Made by a program: the position numbers and the translations under genes
The notes under the pieces: generated by a model
Told to the model about the DNA's origin: nothing
What the model saw: the letters and a program-made list of their open reading frames with translations, nothing else
The model's database searches: none
In this document: positions 11,644 to 22,450 of the stretch, piece after piece
Numbering within the stretch: position 1 is the first letter of the stretch
Layout of the letters: every line of letters begins with the position of its first letter
NCBI GenBank assembly: GCA_021234535.1
Contig: CM037850.1
Span: 15,065,114 to 15,129,113 of the forward strand
DNA from: Stichopus chloronotus
Taxonomy: Eukaryota; Echinodermata; Holothuroidea; Aspidochirotida; Stichopodidae
Direction: 5' to 3'
DNA: 64,000 nt

Positions 11644-12252
11644 GTGTTGTAATCGAGTCACTAAAGTTAGAGTCTCGAGTCGAGTCTCCCACTAGTCGAG
11701 TCAGAGTCTTTCACTGGTCATGTCGAGTCAAGTCATCAACTGAACTCGAGTAGAGTTGCCAACCACACTCAAGTCGTATCAAGTCGAGTCACTGTGTGTC
11801 TTCGAGTCAGTTGAGCATATTGACTATAATACTAGATCATGAGACAATCAAGTTATGTACACAATTGCTAAACATGCTGACTTGGTCACCCCAGATCCTG
11901 AAACAATTACTTGGACGAGAATTGTGGCACCTCCTTTCATCCATATGTCAATGAGTATCAAAATAAGAAGAATCCTATACCATTACATATTTACTAACTT
12001 TTTTACTTTGTGCAGCCCACTTTTACTCTCCATGTCACTTAGATTAGTCATCTAGTTTGTTTCTTTCCTTTTTCAAGAAGTACATGTCGTTGTCTTGAGT
12101 CAAGTAGAGTCATCCAGTACAGTCCCTTCCACATACTGACTCGAGTCAAGTTGTACTTTCTCAACCCAGTGACTCGAGTCAAATCAAGTCATCAAAAATC
12201 GTGACTCGACTCCGAATCCAGTAGAGTCAGTGATTCGAGTCATTACAACACC
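11644..12252. mobile_element. Inverted-repeat element rich in GAGTC (MITE-like)
   Basis: The left end reads GTGTTGTAATCGAGTCACT. The right end, reverse-complemented, reads GTGTTGTAATGACTCGAATC, so the termini are imperfect inverted repeats. The interior is filled with GAGTC/GACTC words at both ends, typical of subterminal transposase-binding repeats. The middle (about 11850-12060) is unique and codes for nothing recognisable. No target duplication is certain; GCAG before the left end faces CCTGC after the right end. It is non-autonomous and its superfamily is unknown. Confidence 0.65.
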
Positions 12253-13700
12253 CTGCTTTTCATGTGTTCCATTCTTGAAATGGGAATCTCATACCTGCAT
12301 TTTTATTAAATTATAACAAGAGAAGAGACAGTCCATGAAAATGGTCGTGCATATCAGATAAGCTGAGTTGATGCAAGAATGATGGAGAAATGTCTACCCT
12401 ATTTTATTTATTCATTTATTCTTGAAAAAGACTGAAAAAGAACTTGGAAAAGAAGTATGAAGCTAAACCAGCTGTTTTCATACAATATTCTCTCATATTT
12501 TATCATTGAAGAGCATTAATTCCATTTCCGCTATATTTCTGTCTGAAACACAATGCGGTTGCTAGGCTTTGTCATAAGAAAACTCTGGGATCGGTATAAT
12601 ATTTTGAATTCACGACTTTGATTTAAAGAGATTTTAAAAAGCCTTTGTAAAAACATTTGGTAAAAGCATTGATGACAGTCTTATAATGGCGATGCCCCAA
12701 TAATACAATTCCTAACTTTCTATGTAGCAAAATATCTTTCTTCACACATGCAGGTATGGGAACACATTTTATTTCCTTTTAGTTGTGAGGAAAAGTGTGT
12801 ATGTGTCAGGGGGTGAGACCTATTTTCGTTCAAGTCACTTCCCGTTTATACGCCTATGGAAGAAGCATAATCAATTCACCAATTCCGACGACAAATTGGA
12901 GACTTCATAATCTGAGAAACAGTGCGGGTTAAACTTTATCAGAAGTAACGTTTTGTAATATTTTAATACTTTAACAATGTCGTTGACTGCATCTTTATGA
13001 CATTAAATGGTCTCTCTTCCGTCGTTTTTTTTTTCTCTCCCTCTTCGTGACAAAAGAAATTCAAAAAGTAGAAGGGAAGTAAAAACAAATGATATATCGT
13101 TAAAGATGGGCTAACAAAGTGTTACGTGTAATAAGTACATTACAAACTTCGGTATATCCGGGAAGAGCCAAAAGAAATTTGAGTCAACTCATACTTTCAC
13201 GATCTAATTTATTTACTTTCCCGTAATTTTACATATTTTCTACAACAGACAAAGCAATACGTAATATGTCAAGAAAACTCCACCTAGTCCACACAGAATT
13301 TCCATAATGTGTTAAAATCACATCTCGAGAAGACCCTTTTCTGCATGATAGAACATGAGGTGATATCTGAGTCAAACCATCATTATGATTGTTATGATAT
13401 CATGTATGACATCATGTGAGGATTGGCTGGAAAACTCAGCCGTTTAATGAATATTTATCTTCCCAATCACTACCCGATTTCCAGCAACCCCATTGGTTGA
13501 AGATGGTCACACCTTTTGAGATGCCCCAAAATTATAAGAGGTGATCAAGTTGTCAGAAACCCGAACCAGGAATCGCAGTCAAACCATTTGAAATCTCTCT
13601 CTTTGTATCCCTGTGTTACTATGAATGCCTGTGTTAGGCCTCTGTCTGCTCTCTTGTCAGCGCTTTTGATCTGTTTTTACTCAATGAACTGCATCATCAA
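12253..13700. other. No gene recognised
   Basis: AT-rich intergenic DNA between the GAGTC-rich element and a solo end of element A. No exon, repeat or strong motif stands out. Confidence 0.4.
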
Positions 13701-13702
13701 CA

Positions 13703-13785
13703 TGGGTGCACAGTACAATATATAGCTCCACTAGCCAAGTGACTACAATATCTCATCTTAGCCCCTATAGGGCGGAGAGATAACA
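13703..13785 (+). mobile_element. Solo 3' end of element A
   Basis: From GGGTGCACAGTACAATATAT through TAGCCCCTATAGGGC to GAGATAA, this matches the 3' ends of copies 1 and 3 almost base for base. Sequence upstream of 13700 does not resemble the element, so only the last 80 or so bases are present. It is either a 5'-truncated insertion or a deletion relic. Confidence 0.75.
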
Positions 13786-14367
13786 AGATACATCACAGAA
13801 AAGTGAAGCAGTGCTCTTGAGCGGTTACTCCTCCTTCATGAATTGTGAAACTTATAACCCCGGAGAGAATCTAATGGATAGAATTAGCGTAAATTAATCT
13901 TTTTGTTGTATCGCCTCCTAAATAACACATCCCTGTTCTAGAGACCATAAATGATTTTGGATTAAAAATCTTGTACACTAGGAAAGAAGGGTTTCCTACT
14001 AAACATTGTGACAAACTTTCAACGTTATGAGGTTTTTCCTTAAAGGAGATATCAATTTTAAGCTTCCATATATTGTCCTGTATATTGGCATATCACCACT
14101 AAATGACCTTTAACCCTTACTTTCTGAAGTTAAAGTTTTGGCCTCACTTCCAAGGTATAATGTGCTGGAGTTAAAGTTCGCAAAATTTGTCAAAAATAAA
14201 AGAATTGGAGAGGTCCGAAAGTGTGAAGAGACATGATAGACAGATATAGTAATAGTGAAGGCTGATAACAAATATGTAACGTGGTGTGAGCGAAGAAGAT
14301 CGAATGCAAAATTAACGACAAATCAAGTTGGTTCTTGCAACATCCCACAGTTTTGTCAATTTTAAGG

Positions 14368-15408
14368 TCAATTGTTAGTCTTCCTTTTGCCCTTTGCCTC
14401 ATTTTCGAGATCAAATAATTCCTGCAAAAGTAGTTCATCCTCTTCATCGAACTTTTTGGTGGTCTCTTTGACCAAGTCGTCATATTCCTTGTTCTTTTCC
14501 TCGATAATTTTGTCATAGGTGGCCTTTAACTGTTTCATTTCTTCTTGAAGTTGCCGTTCTATTTCTCTCTCTTCCTCGGCTCTCCGTCTCGCCATCTCAT
14601 CCTCTCTCTTCTTCATCATCTCAGAATTCACTCGAATTTGTTCACGGAGTATCTGTGATTGTCGTTCGTGCTCCTTTATGAGACGCTCCGTTACTTCTTT
14701 GTCATACTTCCGAAGTCGTTGCATGGCATCTTCCACCATTTTCGGCAGGCTGTAAATCCTTGTTTTGTGATTCTCCATCTCTGCCATTTGCTCCTTCAGT
14801 TTACCTCGTTCTAAGTTGGCCAGAGTTTTCGCATCTTCTCTTTGGTGTTCATTGTGATCACCCGAAATACACACCCTGCAGATAGGTACATTTCCACAAG
14901 TGCTGCAGTATACTTCTGCCACACTGAGTTCGTGAAAGTGGCATTTTGGCCTCCTCGCACTCGATTCGGGCTGTACCGGTCTGGCTGATCCCTCTGTGAT
15001 AGATGCAACACTGATGATGTGTTCTTTGTGATCCAAAAACATTTTACTGTTGACATGAACGTAGTAGCATTCATCGCATAGATAATCGTTGCATTTGGAG
15101 CAGAATACAGTCACAAGTAGCGTTTTTGTACAACTAATGCATTTTTTCGCTTGCCCACTTTTTGAAGATATTAGCAGTGTATTTGTCATTACTTCTCGTT
15201 TCACTGTATCATCTTTTCCTTTAGATTCATGCGTGCATAGAGGGCATTCGAAGTTTCCCAGACTGTCCACTTTGACTAGATTCGTCAAACACCCGTTGCA
15301 ATAACGATGACTGCAAGCCAATTGTTTTGGGTCTTTGTATTCTTGCAGACATGTCGAACATTCACCGTAACTCTCTTCCAAATCAATATCCGGAAACGCA
15401 CAAGCCAT
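14368..15408 (-). CDS. Short TRIM-family protein: RING, two B-boxes, coiled coil, no C-terminal domain
   Basis: 346 aa from the ATG at 15408; in-frame codons upstream to 15501 would add 31 residues, but a good 3' splice site at 15453-15455 makes them unlikely to be coding. Domains: RING-HC near residues 14-60 (CSTCLQEY, CSHRYCNGC, CPLC), B-box 1 near 85-125 (CISC, CSKCNDYLCDEC), B-box 2 near 150-190 (CHFH, CSTCGNVPICRVC), then a highly charged coiled coil rich in E, R and K to the end, with a stop after KGKRKTNN. The spacing and wording parallel the first TRIM gene, so the two are probably paralogues. The propeller seen in that gene is absent and I find no remnant of it downstream. It may be a functional RBCC-only form, able to dimerise with longer TRIMs, or a truncated copy. 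Confidence 0.85.
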   Translation of the reverse strand: MACAFPDIDLEESYGECSTCLQEYKDPKQLACSHRYCNGCLTNLVKVDSLGNFECPLCTHESKGKDDTVKREVMTNTLLISSKSGQAKKCISCTKTLLVTVFCSKCNDYLCDECYYVHVNSKMFLDHKEHIISVASITEGSARPVQPESSARRPKCHFHELSVAEVYCSTCGNVPICRVCISGDHNEHQREDAKTLANLERGKLKEQMAEMENHKTRIYSLPKMVEDAMQRLRKYDKEVTERLIKEHERQSQILREQIRVNSEMMKKREDEMARRRAEEEREIERQLQEEMKQLKATYDKIIEEKNKEYDDLVKETTKKFDEEDELLLQELFDLENEAKGKRKTNN

Positions 15409-15452
15409 TTTCGATTGATCCCTCGGCAGTTTAACGTGCAGTTGTTCTAATA

Positions 15453-15455
15453 CTG
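15453..15455 (-). promoter_or_regulatory. Probable 3' splice site before the second TRIM coding exon
   Basis: On the minus strand TTTTCTCTTTATTTACAG ends here, a strong polypyrimidine tract and CAG. It lies 44 bases before the ATG at 15408 and indicates a 5'-UTR intron. Upstream in-frame ATG codons fall inside that intron. Confidence 0.65.
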
Positions 15456-15508
15456 TAAATAAAGAGAAAATAATTGGATTTGGAGTACGTAGTAGGCACA
15501 TGAGAAGT

Positions 15509-18500
15509 AAGGAGAGCCCACATTATGACATGGCGATATTTACAAATTCTGCACGGAGTGTAAATATATATATTTAACAGACCTTAATCCTATTAATAAT
15601 GTTTATTGTGAAATTCATGTATAGCTGGCACAACACCTCGAGCGTCCAACAGGTGGGAGCCGATGACAATGAAATTTGATATATGAATAAAAAAATATCA
15701 AACTGTGGTTAAACGTTGAACTACAAGAGAGGAGTTTTTGACGTTGAGTCAGTTAATGTACTTATTGTACAGTACATCCAACAACTTGAGCAGTCGTTTC
15801 CGACTAGTTTTCACTCTTTGTCATGATAGAAAAATATTTCATGATGAGGGAGAAACTTTGGCAATCAAAGCATCTTCAACGTACATTAATGTTTGGAACT
15901 TTTCCCTCTGCTCTACAAGGGGGCAAACTATAGCTGTAACTGAAGTGGATCACGATTGATTTTCTGACGCTTGACACAGTATATCAAGTAACTCAAATCC
16001 CGGGAATCTGGTGGTTGAATGATCCCACAAGAATTTCTGTTCCTTTCTTTAACATGTTAGATGTAGTTATGAGATCAAACAGTTCTCTATAAATGTTGTG
16101 ATTCCGAGATAGGTCTACGTCCATAACAATCGGATTAAAATTCCGGAAGTGAGACAAGCATGTGACGTGTGAACATATACATGAATGATATGTATGGAAC
16201 TATAAAATTTACAGATTACATACAAGGTGTTGTTTGTCGTTAGTTGATTTTTCTCCACCTCTCTTCTATTCATCAGAAATTTCGTTACAATTACAAGTGG
16301 CAAAAAAGACGCGGACAAATTACAATTCACGGTACCCTTTTAAAATTACAATTTTCACTTGAGCTGCATAACCGGATGTAGAATCACACACCTAACCCAC
16401 AATGCACTTTGTCATATAGCTACGTTTATGTACTGCCTACACTGCACATTTGTCCATAGAAAGATGCTTGTGAAAGATGTACTAAAAGAGAGAAAGCAAG
16501 ACACAGATAATAAAAATGTATTTCACCAGAAGTAATGTTGTTTATCTTACCTCTTATTTATATAAAATCACTTTCTAAACTGTAATTTTAGTTTTGTTAT
16601 GGACTGTTGTAACGGCAATTTGTACAAGAACAGCACTTCAGACTTCTTTTACGGTTACCATTAAACTATGATTTAGCAAACACACACAGTTCTACCGTAT
16701 ATCATTCACCGTCCACGTTTAACCTAAATATAGGTTATATTCGCTACATTGTACATTAGTATTTAAAGGCAGAATGTACTTTGACCTTTTCGATAGATTG
16801 TCGGTCGTTGTTTCTTAGCAGTCTAGTAGCAATATACCAGAAGGTACAGACGGTATAGCAAAGCAATGAAACGCAAGAGTACATGCCAGTACATGTTGCA
16901 CAAACGTTTACCTGGAATATTGTATTGTAGTAGAATTTTGGTTGTCTAAATGTCGATTGACATTAAGTATTTTGCTAAACACTGTTCCTGTACGTGTATG
17001 GTTGGCCGAAGCAGACATAATTATCTCAGTTAATGGTAACATTGAATCGAATTAATGCTAATTAAATCCATTTCGTGATAAGCCAGTCAGAACACAGTTT
17101 TCAATTGTAACATAAACCTATGATGAATATCGATCAACTGTGGACATTAAATCGATTTAATGTAGACATTACATTAGCAGGGGTTGGTAGGCATTGACTC
17201 GATTCAGTGTCAATCATTACATAGACAGCTACATTTTTGGCTAGGGCTAAGTAAAAGTCTCAATTGGTTCTGCTCTTCGATTGGCAGCAAATTCAATGAT
17301 GCGGAGTAACTTATGTAACGCACTGCATACACAGGCGGCGTGTTTTCCTACAGGATATATGCAGAACTTGAACGCAAAGAACTAACACAAGGGGGGTGAA
17401 ACAGTTGTGGCAAGGGCTAGCAGAAGTAAGTGGATAGGAGAATTGAACTGCAGTGCATGTCTGGGGCGAGGAGTCACGAGTCGATTTAATGTTACCATTA
17501 ACTAAGTTGTCAATCATATACGTGGCGTTATAACGAGAGCTTGAAAGTCTTTGTTTCCTGACAGGCTACAAGATAACCGATGACTTCTGTTTAGAAATTT
17601 ACAAATGCAGGTGAGGAGACAAATGAAATTTGTTAATGAAGCAGTAACTAACAATGAGAATCATATGCAAAATTAATTTCATTGTGAAAAGTTGGGCTAA
17701 CGTAGTGTACACATTTATTTCTAGTAGCCTAAACTGAAATAATGACTCATAAAAAGTCTTCTAAAGAATACAGGTGCTTGCTTCAAAACATATAGACAGA
17801 TTTTAGGTTTATAATTTTATTTTTCGGTTATGGTCCATCACATACAGATTGGGGTTATCGATGCAAACTACATGCCCACCAGTCTTTCATTTGTCCTATT
17901 TGCACGGATTCCGTGCCCACAAGACTTCTACTTCTGGGTAATGATTTCGTGCAAGTAACATCTTCCCTCTGTGCATTGCTGAAATTCATTTCCGATGTTT
18001 GAGAGTTCTTTCAAAGATTTACTACCTTAGTAACATGTCAGTCTATACGCAATCACCGAGTTACTTAGGTCACGTGATCCATTCTCCCACATTCTCGCCT
18101 ACACTAGGAAGTCTCAACGAAGGCATGTCGCAGAACTAGACTGACAAGTGATGGCCAACTGTTTGTCGAATAAGGCAAAATGAGGCTTATAGCAAGGTAG
18201 GTACACACTTTGATCTTCCATCTCGTTGGAAATGATATTTAAAAACAAATGCAATCAAAGAGAGGCTGTTATTTCACACGTACGTCTCCAACAGTGTCTT
18301 CAATCTTTGAGAGTACCAGACTCAATCAATTCGATATTTTCTAAACGCTATTTGCAGATGACAACATAAGCAAACACACACACAAACCGAAATTTAATTG
18401 ACATTAATGGCCAATTTAGGAAACAGCAATTTAAGCGTCACACACACACCCCCACACACATACACCACCCCATAGATTCCTTGTCTGACTTCAGGAAGGA

Positions 18501-18992
18501 ATAAAAAAATGTACCAGTTTACTTCTGCATATCCTAGGACGATTTCACTTCCGGAATGCCCTCGAATTGGCTTGCTAGTACCGGAGACACCTGCGTAACC
18601 AGTGGTAAGTCCCTACATATACACATATGTCAGAGGCGTAGAAACATTTGTTTTGTGAAACCGTGGTTCCATGGTAGGGATACAACCTCAGTAGAAAAAG
18701 ACACTTGATCAGCCCACCGAATTACGCGCTGCACATAGAAATAACACATAGTAGCTGACAAAAGACGTCCAGGACATTTTGTGTCTCAGAGATAGCGTGA
18801 ACCTGATCGAAGCTAGTAAATTCAATGAAAACAAAGTGCGGAATTTGCAGTTGACTACGAAGGCCTATTAGTGCCATGCAAATAAAAAAATATTAATTTG
18901 TTCTTACAAAATAATAATTTCTGATTAAAATGATTAATATGTTATAGCAAATTACAACAAATTACTAATTACAACAAATAAATTTGTAATAA
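15509..18992. other. No gene; upstream region of the second TRIM gene
   Basis: About 3.5 kb of AT-rich DNA. The paired CCAAT segment at 17259-17294 is the only clear similarity to the other TRIM flank. A CA-rich tract with a nearby imperfect hairpin (ATTCCTTGTCTGACTTCAGG, near 18476) recalls the start of family B repeats read in reverse, but no DR1 unit follows. No exon is visible. Confidence 0.4.
17259..17294 (-). promoter_or_regulatory. Paired CCAAT boxes upstream of the second TRIM gene
   Basis: Matches the segment at 8975-9003 except for a 7-base insertion between the boxes. It lies about 1.85 kb before the start codon, leaving room for a 5'-UTR intron in between. Shared flanking sequence supports common ancestry of the two loci; promoter activity is inferred only. 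Confidence 0.3.
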
Positions 18993-19500
18993 CAAGAGGG
19001 CAATCCACGGAGTTGCGTATCTCATCGCCAACATGCATTGATTTCAATACAGGGCCTGCACATAGGGATTTTTAATAGTTTACTGCAACCACATGTCACA
19101 GAGCCCAAGTTCCTGGCACTGATTATATAATAAATATTCTTCAAACGTAAAATGGTGGTAAGCAGAACCGAACATAAAATGGTAATACTGATATCTACTG
19201 TAAAGTAGCAAGCTTAAGCCTATAGCCTAGCAACACTACTTATGCTCAAGTAACGATAACAGTAACAGCTCAAAAATATCTGTGCATATTATGCTATATA
19301 ACACAATAATAACATTGGGTTATTCCATAGGCTTAGTGGTTAGAAATAGGGGCATGATATATGGGCATCCTTCTATGGATTATTTGCACGTTTAGTGTCC
19401 TATTTACCTGTGCAGAACCTTGTTCTGCTAAAATTATTGTTTGACTTAAAATAACGTTCTCATAACTGTCAAGAATGTTCAAAGACAAGAACTGCCCAAC

Positions 19501-19516
19501 GGGGGGGGGGGGGGGG
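19501..19516 (+). repeat. G16 run within a hairpin
   Basis: Sixteen G are flanked on the left by AGAACTGCCC and on the right by CAGTTCT, so GGGCAGTTCT pairs with AGAACTGCCC. Other copies of element A have a non-hairpin sequence here, so this looks like a local rearrangement. Confidence 0.6.
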
Positions 19517-19689
19517 CAGTTCTGCTAAAGTTTCCTTGCACAATTTTGCTTATAATGCTCCACTAGCTCTCAAGATCATGCTGGAAATCCAGATTTTGGG
19601 GCAAAATTAGCTTTCTCAAATATCAGCACTGAGATTTCACTGGATTTACCATTACATTAATATTATGTTGGACAATGTGTCCTCAGGTA

Positions 19690-21169
19690 GGGTAAGTTGG
19701 GGGAAGTTGGGACACTTAAGCACCATTCCACTAATAACATGCTATAAATAGAGCATAGTAAAAGTTTACTGTTTATACCTTACCCTACCAACACTGCACT
19801 AACTACTCATATGTACGGAAATGATTCACTGGGTTAGATCAGAGCAACACCAACTTTAAAAAGAAATAAATTGTCCCAACTCACCCAGGTATTAAGGGTA
19901 AGGTGGGACAATCGCTAAGACTATGCTATCTCAGTTAGCACTCTCCTTCCAATTTGAAATAGCAATGGCTATGGAAATGGAGAGTAATGTGTCCTTGATT
20001 GATTTGACTCAAATTTCCATCCAATATTGAGATGATGTTACTTCTTTCTTCTAGGTCTTATGATGTAATATCAATTTCAATTCGGAAAAAAATCACAAAA
20101 AACTGACAATTTCTAGCGGTGTTATATGTTTAGCAATGAAACACAGTAATACACTTGAATGCAAACCAAAAATACACTAAATTCATGAAACGTACTCAGT
20201 AAAAGAGATTGCTGGCAAAGTTTCTATAATGTTCATTCCTCTCTTCACAATGAAACAGTGAAATACAAAGAAATGATAAGGTAATAAAACTGAATTCAAA
20301 ATTAAAAATATTTTAAATCATGAAATGTCCTCAGTAAAAGAGACTGCTGGCAATGTCTCTAATGTTCATTCCTTTCTTTACACTGTCTACAGATTAACCC
20401 CCCCCCCCCTCACTGAAAATCCCCAAACAGGACTCATGATACCACTTAAGGCATCTTTTACAATACAGCCAATTCTCTTCATCATCACTTTCATTAAAAT
20501 AGAAACTTTCACAGTAGTCACAAAAATTGCTTTAGTCCCGATCTTTTTTCACCTTATTTCCTTGGGCTTTCACATTTCTTGTGGGGTCCTTCCCCTTGTC
20601 CTTTTTGGCTACTTTGATGTTTTGGGGGAGGAGCCTTAGTTTTGGATGAGGATTCTTTCTGCCGTATTTCACTCTCCAGTCCTGAAATATAACCAGTTTC
20701 AATTAATCGGCATACGGTTTGTCACTGTCCCGACTTAACCCAACGAAATGTTCACATTGGGGTGAGATGGGACTAAAAGTGATTTCAACACTACGGCCCG
20801 ACGAGTAATACCTGCGAACAAAATCACCAGCATAACTGCTTCTGCATTATTACTTTCACAGTAGAATCACCTGAATTAGAATTTTAAGTTCAGGGATCGG
20901 TTAATAGTGTCATCGACATTTATATACTTATCGAAATGTGATAGTAAGGGTAGAATTTTCCACTCATAGGTTTTCAGCTTCGGCAATCTGTGCGTGCTGT
21001 GTTACGGATGCGGAATATAACGACCAGTCGTTTGCTTCAGATTGACACAGAGGTAGTCAAGGGATCTGTATGGAACCCTTAAGTGACAAAAGCCTCGCTT
21101 CGTGTAGTATTGGTGGTAGGACTGAGACTGTCCCAACTCGCCCCGTGTCCAATCTTCCCCAACTTACCC
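19690..21169 (-). mobile_element. Pogo-like (Tc1/mariner group) DNA transposon inserted at TA
   Basis: 1480 bp with terminal inverted repeats GGGTAAGTTGGGG (left) and, reverse-complemented from the right, GGGTAAGTTGGGGAAG; matching extends about 24 bp with one indel and one mismatch. It interrupts a tandem-array monomer exactly: CTCAGGTA before it and TAAGTCG after rejoin into the normal unit when one TA is removed, so the target duplication is TA. The interior has repeated GGTGGGACA-like words and a broken minus-strand transposase remnant. TA duplication plus that remnant point to pogo/Tigger-type elements. Confidence 0.8.
20418..20640 (-). pseudogene. Remnant of a pogo-type transposase C-terminus (zinc-binding, PHD-like)
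   Basis: The minus-strand reading gives a basic stretch (KVAKKDKGKDPTRN), a stop, then FCDYCESFYFNESDDEENW followed by LYCKRCLKWYHESCLGIF. The CxxC, W-x2-CxxC, WYHxxC pattern matches the cysteine/histidine-rich tail common in pogo-like DDE transposases of invertebrates. The catalytic DDE core is not found. A C run near 20400 ends the readable frame. The opposite-strand open frame at 20325-20639 is its antisense shadow. Confidence 0.65.
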
Positions 21170-22450
21170 TAAGTCGTAACGAAGCTTTAAGTTGATCAGT
21201 TTAATAGTTCTCAACATATGCTGGAAATACAAATTTTGAGGGCAAAATTGGCTTTTATTCTCAAAATATACCCTGTTGACACTGCTAATTAAGGTTCAAG
21301 TAACGATAACAATAACAGCTCAAAAGTATAAGTTATGCTACATAACACAATTATAACATTGGGTTATTCCATATAGGTTAGGCTTAGTGGTTATAGAGTT
21401 AGGGGCAGCATATAGGAGCATCCAGCTATGGCTTATTTGCACATTAGTCTCCTATTGACCTGTGCAGGGCCTGATTCTGCTAAAATTATTGTTTGACTTA
21501 AAAATAACGTTCTCATAATTGGCAGGAATGTTCACTGACATTATCCACAGGGGCCAGTTCTGCTAAAGTTGTTTTGGCTAGAGTTAAAACGGTGGTGTTT
21601 CTTGACCCGGATGCCGGCTCTATTTATTTTTACCAAGCAATCACACAATTTCACCAGTTTACTATATAAGTGATATACTGTATCTTCATTTTATACTGTG
21701 TTCATAGGAACATCCTCGCAAAATTTTGCGTATAATGCTCCATTAGCTCTCAAGATAAGCTGGAATCCAAATTTTGAGGCTAAATTAGTTTTCTCAAATA
21801 TCAGCACTGAGATTTCACTGTATTTACCACTACAAGTCCTTACAAAACTTTAGGTTAATTGGTCTTGTAGTTCTCAAGATATGCTGGAAATACCAATTTG
21901 CTGCAAAATTGGCTTGTTTTTCCTTAAAAAATCAGTAAATTTTCACTGGATTTACCATTACAGTATTAAAATGTTGAGCAATGTGTTTTCAGGTAAGTCC
22001 TTACAAAACTTGAAGGTAATTTTTTTTCTAATAGTTCTCAAGATATGCTGGAAATCCAAATTTATGGTCAAGTTGGCTTTTTTCCCTAACAATTCATCAA
22101 ACTTAACTCTCTTTAAAGCAAAAGTGATATATCTTGAGTATTACATTCTCAGGTAAGTACTAGCAAAATTTTGCATTAAAGGCTCAAATACATCTCAAGA
22201 CTCAAGATATGCTGAAAACACCAATTTTGGGACAAAATTGCCTCTTTTCCCTAAACAAATCCACAAATTTCCATGGATTTTCCATTACAGTAATATTATG
22301 TTGACCGATGTGTTCTTAAGTCGTTGCAAAACTGTAAGTTCATTAGTCTTATAGTTCTCAAGATATACTGGGAATACAGATTTTGAGTCAAAATTGGCCA
22401 ATTTTTACTAAAAAATCAATATCTAAAAATGCGGTTTTTCCTTCATTACT

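Larger units (their letters stand above)
18994..22450 (+). mobile_element. Element A, copy 2: compound, interrupted by a DNA transposon, no 3' end
   Basis: The 5' end (AACAAGAGGGCAATCC, 18994) and 5' unique region run to about 19530 and into the tandem array. The array is broken at 19690-21169 by a separate transposon and resumes at 21170. A second 5'-region copy (about 21285-21700, from AAGTAACGATAACAATAACA) follows, with a second array to about 22450. The characteristic 3' end is not found. The history therefore includes a partial duplication or a second insertion, then loss of the 3' end. Confidence 0.7.

Noticed and set aside
20325..20639. Plus-strand 104-aa frame with hydrophobic segments
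   Set aside because: It is antisense to the transposase remnant and shows no family pattern of its own.
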